Assembly (NCBI GenBank): GCA_030062745.1
Contig: CP099839.1
Location: 40,411,891 to 40,475,890, forward strand
Direction: 5' to 3'
DNA length: 64,000 bases
DNA from: Capitulum mitella
Taxonomy: Eukaryota; Arthropoda; Thecostraca; Pollicipedomorpha; Pollicipedidae
In this document: in pieces, positions 61,276-64,000 of the stretch
Layout of the letters: the number at the start of each line of letters is the position of its first letter
How positions within the stretch are numbered: position 1 is the stretch's first letter
Program-made: the position numbers and the translations under genes
The notes under the pieces: model-generated
What the model was told of the DNA's origin: nothing
The model's input: the letters and a program-made list of their open reading frames with translations, nothing else
Databases searched by the model: none

Positions 61276-62954
61276 GAGAGAGAAAGAGAGGGAGAATGAA
61301 AGAAATAAAGAAAGAAGAGAAGTTTAAGAGAGAGAAGGAGCGAGACAGGGGGAAAGCGAGGGGAATATGGATGACCAGCGAATAACAGATACAGAGAGAG
61401 AGGGGAAAGGAAAGAGCGTATGAGTTACGCAGACGGGGAGGCAGGCAGGAGCGCCTTTATCCAATACAAACACTTATAGCGAGCAGCGACGCTTAATGCT
61501 GTTTGCAGAGGCAGATAACCTGACAGGATGGCTGACAATCCCAAAGTGGAGACAGACGTGTACACGGATACTGCAAACTGAAGCAGATAACTCTATTGCT
61601 CTAAGCCACGAAGAATCACGGACGCAACACAGTCGTGCACAATGCGCCGAAACAGGACCACAGCCATGTGGCAGTAATATCCAGGAGCTGGGACGAACTG
61701 CGCACAATGGCCGTCGCGCAAAAGGTGATAATAGGGCTCCGATGAATTCCATGAACATGCATTCGTTCCGTGTTCAAAAGATGGACATGATGTAAATGTG
61801 ATACGATAAATGGCACTCGAACATAGATCTCATTAAAACTGGTAGGCTGAGTGCACTTCATTCTGTCCATCGTCCGAAATCATAGGCACGGGAGTCACGG
61901 GGCCATGGGGCCTCAGTCCCCCAACTTTCTTCAAATTTAACATTGATCCTATGGGCGTTGACTGGAAAGAATTGACCCAAAATACTTCTCGACCCCCCAC
62001 ACTGAAGAGGAATTCCCGTGCCCTTGTCCGAATCCGTCAAAATCATAGCACAAAAGCCAGCAAAATTCAGGCTACAGAAGTGTCAGAAAATACCGCGGTG
62101 ATGCCGTATCTGCCGAGCTTTCGGTCCTGGCCAGTTGCAAAGATAATTTCATCTTTATAGATGGCAGTATTGATACCTAGTCCCACAAGCAAAGTATTCG
62201 ACGAGAGGTTCCATTCCGCCAGAAATGTGATGACCATGCAGTGGCATATTATGGCTGGCCATTTGATGAAACGTCCTTGAATTTTTCGCTGATGCTCGTT
62301 CCTTGTCCACATACATCCACTCCTAACGCTCATACATCATATCAGTACCCAATATAGTTACGGGCTGTGGCAGGCACGATTAGTTTTGTGCCATCTAAAA
62401 TGCTGATGGTCACGCGAAGCTTCAGAAGCACTTACTGGTCATCAAACACGAAGCTGCCGCAGTGGTTGGAGCGGGCCAACTCGGTGTCGGACGTCAAAGA
62501 CGCGCTATCCACGGAACAGGTTCTCACCACAAAAGCGGCCCCCGTCTGGGCTGCCAATAGAAAACAAGCGAGCTCATTTTCCCTATCGAGCCTCTCAGCG
62601 ACCGCAAAATATGAATGAGTCGCAGTCACGCCTTGCATTGACGCCGCTCACCGCTGATGCGCTGCGCGAACCTATTTTTCCTCGGCGGCTTAATTGGACG
62701 GGCACGTGACAGCCTCAGACAGCCTCTGACAGCGCCGCCGTGTGCGCCGTGGGCGGCACGCCAAACCTCCGATGACCTACCGACGACGCCCGCCATCTTG
62801 ATGCAGGCCGAGGAGGGGAAGGCGCCCTGGCGCCGCTTCCACGTGGTGGTGCACGGGCTCATCAGGCTGTCGGGGATGTTGGAGAACGGATCTTCGCAGC
62901 CGGGCTCACTGCCGTTCACGGATACACACTGGAAGCAGGCCATGCCGCCGGCAT
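61053..62954 (-). CDS. Ly6/uPAR (Sleepless/QVR-like) protein, gene 3, 5' partial
   Basis: Predicted GPI-anchored three-finger protein, the third paralog. Exons in transcript order are 62954-62781, 62550-62436 and 61182-61053. They join in frame to 139 residues after the split first codon, with all ten cysteines: ACFQC, PGC, SPC, SAC, RTC, NHC, YGC, KAC and DGCN. The tail WATLLLLLLPLTVTSVV is strongly hydrophobic, as for GPI attachment. It is the most diverged copy: FHNN is FSNI, the GGRK region is TTTWKRRQ, and MSHCG is SNHCG. One sequon (NGS) remains near the N-terminus. The first listed exon starts in phase 1, as in genes 1 and 2, so a signal-peptide exon is missing. None was seen between 62955 and 64000, so it probably lies beyond the window. 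Confidence 0.85.
61240..61430 (+). repeat. (GA)n-rich purine tract in gene 3 intron
   Basis: Imperfect GAGA and GGGAGA/AAAGAGA repeats lie within the last intron of gene 3, so the transcribed strand of the intron is pyrimidine-rich. They could supply part of the polypyrimidine signal for the acceptor at 61183-61184. Confidence 0.8.
61880..62040 (+). mobile_element. Family C short element (MITE-like), copy 2
   Basis: Matches 3666-3836 in order: CTTCAAATTTAACATTGATCC, GGGCGTTGACTGG, GAATTGACCCAAAATACTTC, a C-run, then GAAGAGGAATTCCCG. It lies within the last intron of gene 3. Confidence 0.5.
62436..62550 (-). CDS. Gene 3 penultimate exon: cysteines 6-7
   Basis: A 115-nt exon encoding QTGAAFVVRTCSVD through SNHCGSFVFDD. 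The acceptor is TTCTATTGGCAG and the donor a consensus GTAAGT, phase 2, splitting a Gln codon. Confidence 0.9.
62781..62954 (-). CDS. Gene 3 exon: cysteines 1-5
   Basis: A 174-nt exon encoding AGGMACFQCVSVNGSEPGCE through ACIKMAGVV. The acceptor is TTTTGCTCCTCCCAG and the donor GTAGGT, phase 1. As in gene 2, there is no intron at the position where gene 1 has its extra one. Confidence 0.9.
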
Positions 62955-63361
62955 CTGGGAGGAGCAAAACGGGATAATTTCAGACCACCGGACACCGGCC
63001 ATTCCAACTCTATTTGGGGTGGCAGCCATGGGTGGAGTTTTTGAAAGATGTTAAGTGGTGGTTGTTAGGTTAACTCCCCCCCCCCCCACCCCCACCCCAC
63101 ACACAGAATATCACCGGATTTAGGACATTTCAGTTTCCAATAACAGACAGTTTGATCTTTACGTCATACACTAAACGGTACAGTGATACCGTGTAGCCTA
63201 TTTATTATATGTGTTCGTCCTACTCAGCAGGCTGAATAATTATAACCCTCAATAGTCATCACACCATGCCACTTACAAAACGGGAAAATCCAATTCAGCT
63301 GGGTTCGAAGCAAATGTTCTGGATTAATGATTTATCCAGGGCGCGGAGAACTTACATTTAA
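62955..63361. other. Gene 3 upstream intron sequence, nothing recognised
   Basis: Contains a C-run at 63078-63100. No hydrophobic signal exon with a phase-1 donor is visible on the minus strand. TTAA at 63358-63361 is the insertion target of the next element. Confidence 0.45.
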
Positions 63362-64000
63362 CCCTGTTCCCGGAGGGCTAGACGGTATGGCCGATTCCCG
63401 GCAGGGGTGGGGTGGGGGTGGACTCGGCCCTTCTGAGATCTCGAGAACTACACGTCCGATTTCATTGCAACAAACGGCAATCGATTCACCATGACGTAAT
63501 CTACAGTTCTAAAAAAGACGTTTTCAAAATTTTGAAAAGCGTGAATACAGGGGACAAAAATGTCAAAATGGGGATATTTTTGGACATCTTGTAACGCCGT
63601 TGTTAATGGACTGATTTCGATAAAATTGGCATAAATCGAGAGATTCTGGATGGGACTTTTACCATTGATACACACATTCCAAATTTTGATAAAATTTATT
63701 GGCGTTCACAGGATTTCAAAAATAGCAGGATTAGTTTTTCGAAAACTGAATGAACAAAAAGATAAAAGCACTTTTCTGGCTTCTGCTAGTCATGTTATGC
63801 TAAAGAAGTCCAGATCAAATTACAATGTTTGTATAATGTTAGCATAGGCGACATGCCAGGGACATGAACAAGGGGAACTATCATGGCCACATGTTCTTCA
63901 GATCAGCTTCTGACCTTTGACCTTAAATGACCTCCAGTGACCCGGAGCCACTTGGAGTGATCTCCTGTGCATTTATTATTATCTGAAAACATTTCCAGTT
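63362..64000 (+). mobile_element. Family B (piggyBac-like MITE), truncated by window end
   Basis: Begins CCCTGTTCCCGGAGGGC directly after TTAA. It follows the 48.1-kb copy closely (GGTATGGCCGATTCCCGGCA; GACCTTTGACCTTAAATGAC) to the window edge, corresponding to roughly the first half of the element. Confidence 0.8.

Overview
This is nuclear DNA of an animal, most likely an arthropod. It shows GT-AG introns, short coding exons in long non-coding stretches, LINE and MITE remnants, many micro- and minisatellites, and scattered CpG-rich islands. The genes that can be assembled belong to the ten-cysteine Ly6/uPAR (Sleepless/QVR-like) family, in a form with CEDPFHNN-, LTTDTE- and MSHCG-like motifs that I associate with arthropods. 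The window shows no prokaryotic operons, no CRISPR array and no complete tRNA gene.

Layout. Positions 1-4.4 kb are non-coding with repeat fragments. Ly6 gene 1 lies on the + strand at 4452-8486 and its five coding exons give a complete 171-residue protein. Ly6 gene 2 lies on the - strand: its last three coding exons are certain (13391-16383) and a probable signal-peptide exon sits about 13 kb upstream near 29.3 kb. Its introns hold three copies of a 1.2-kb terminal-inverted-repeat element (family A), a piece of a TTAA-flanked element (family B) and smaller repeats. From 29.4 to 61 kb I find no convincing host gene. That stretch holds GC-rich islands, minisatellites, two decayed LINE 3' ends (about 40.9 and 59 kb), and an inverted pair of family B elements (48.1-50.8 kb). 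Ly6 gene 3 lies on the - strand at 61053-62954, and its signal-peptide exon is probably beyond the right edge. Another family B copy runs off the end of the window.

The three Ly6 genes are paralogs. They share intron phases (1, 1, 2 around the common introns), a 115-nt penultimate exon, and the order signal peptide, ten-cysteine three-finger domain, hydrophobic C-terminus typical of GPI attachment. Each is predicted to be a small cell-surface GPI-anchored protein. Gene 1 has one extra phase-2 intron. The most interesting observations are this intron difference, a pair of in-frame alternative acceptors in gene 2, a minisatellite built from the C-terminal coding end and stop codon of gene 3, and the family A and B elements.

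All calls come from reading the sequence by eye. No homology search, splice-site scoring or transcript data was available.
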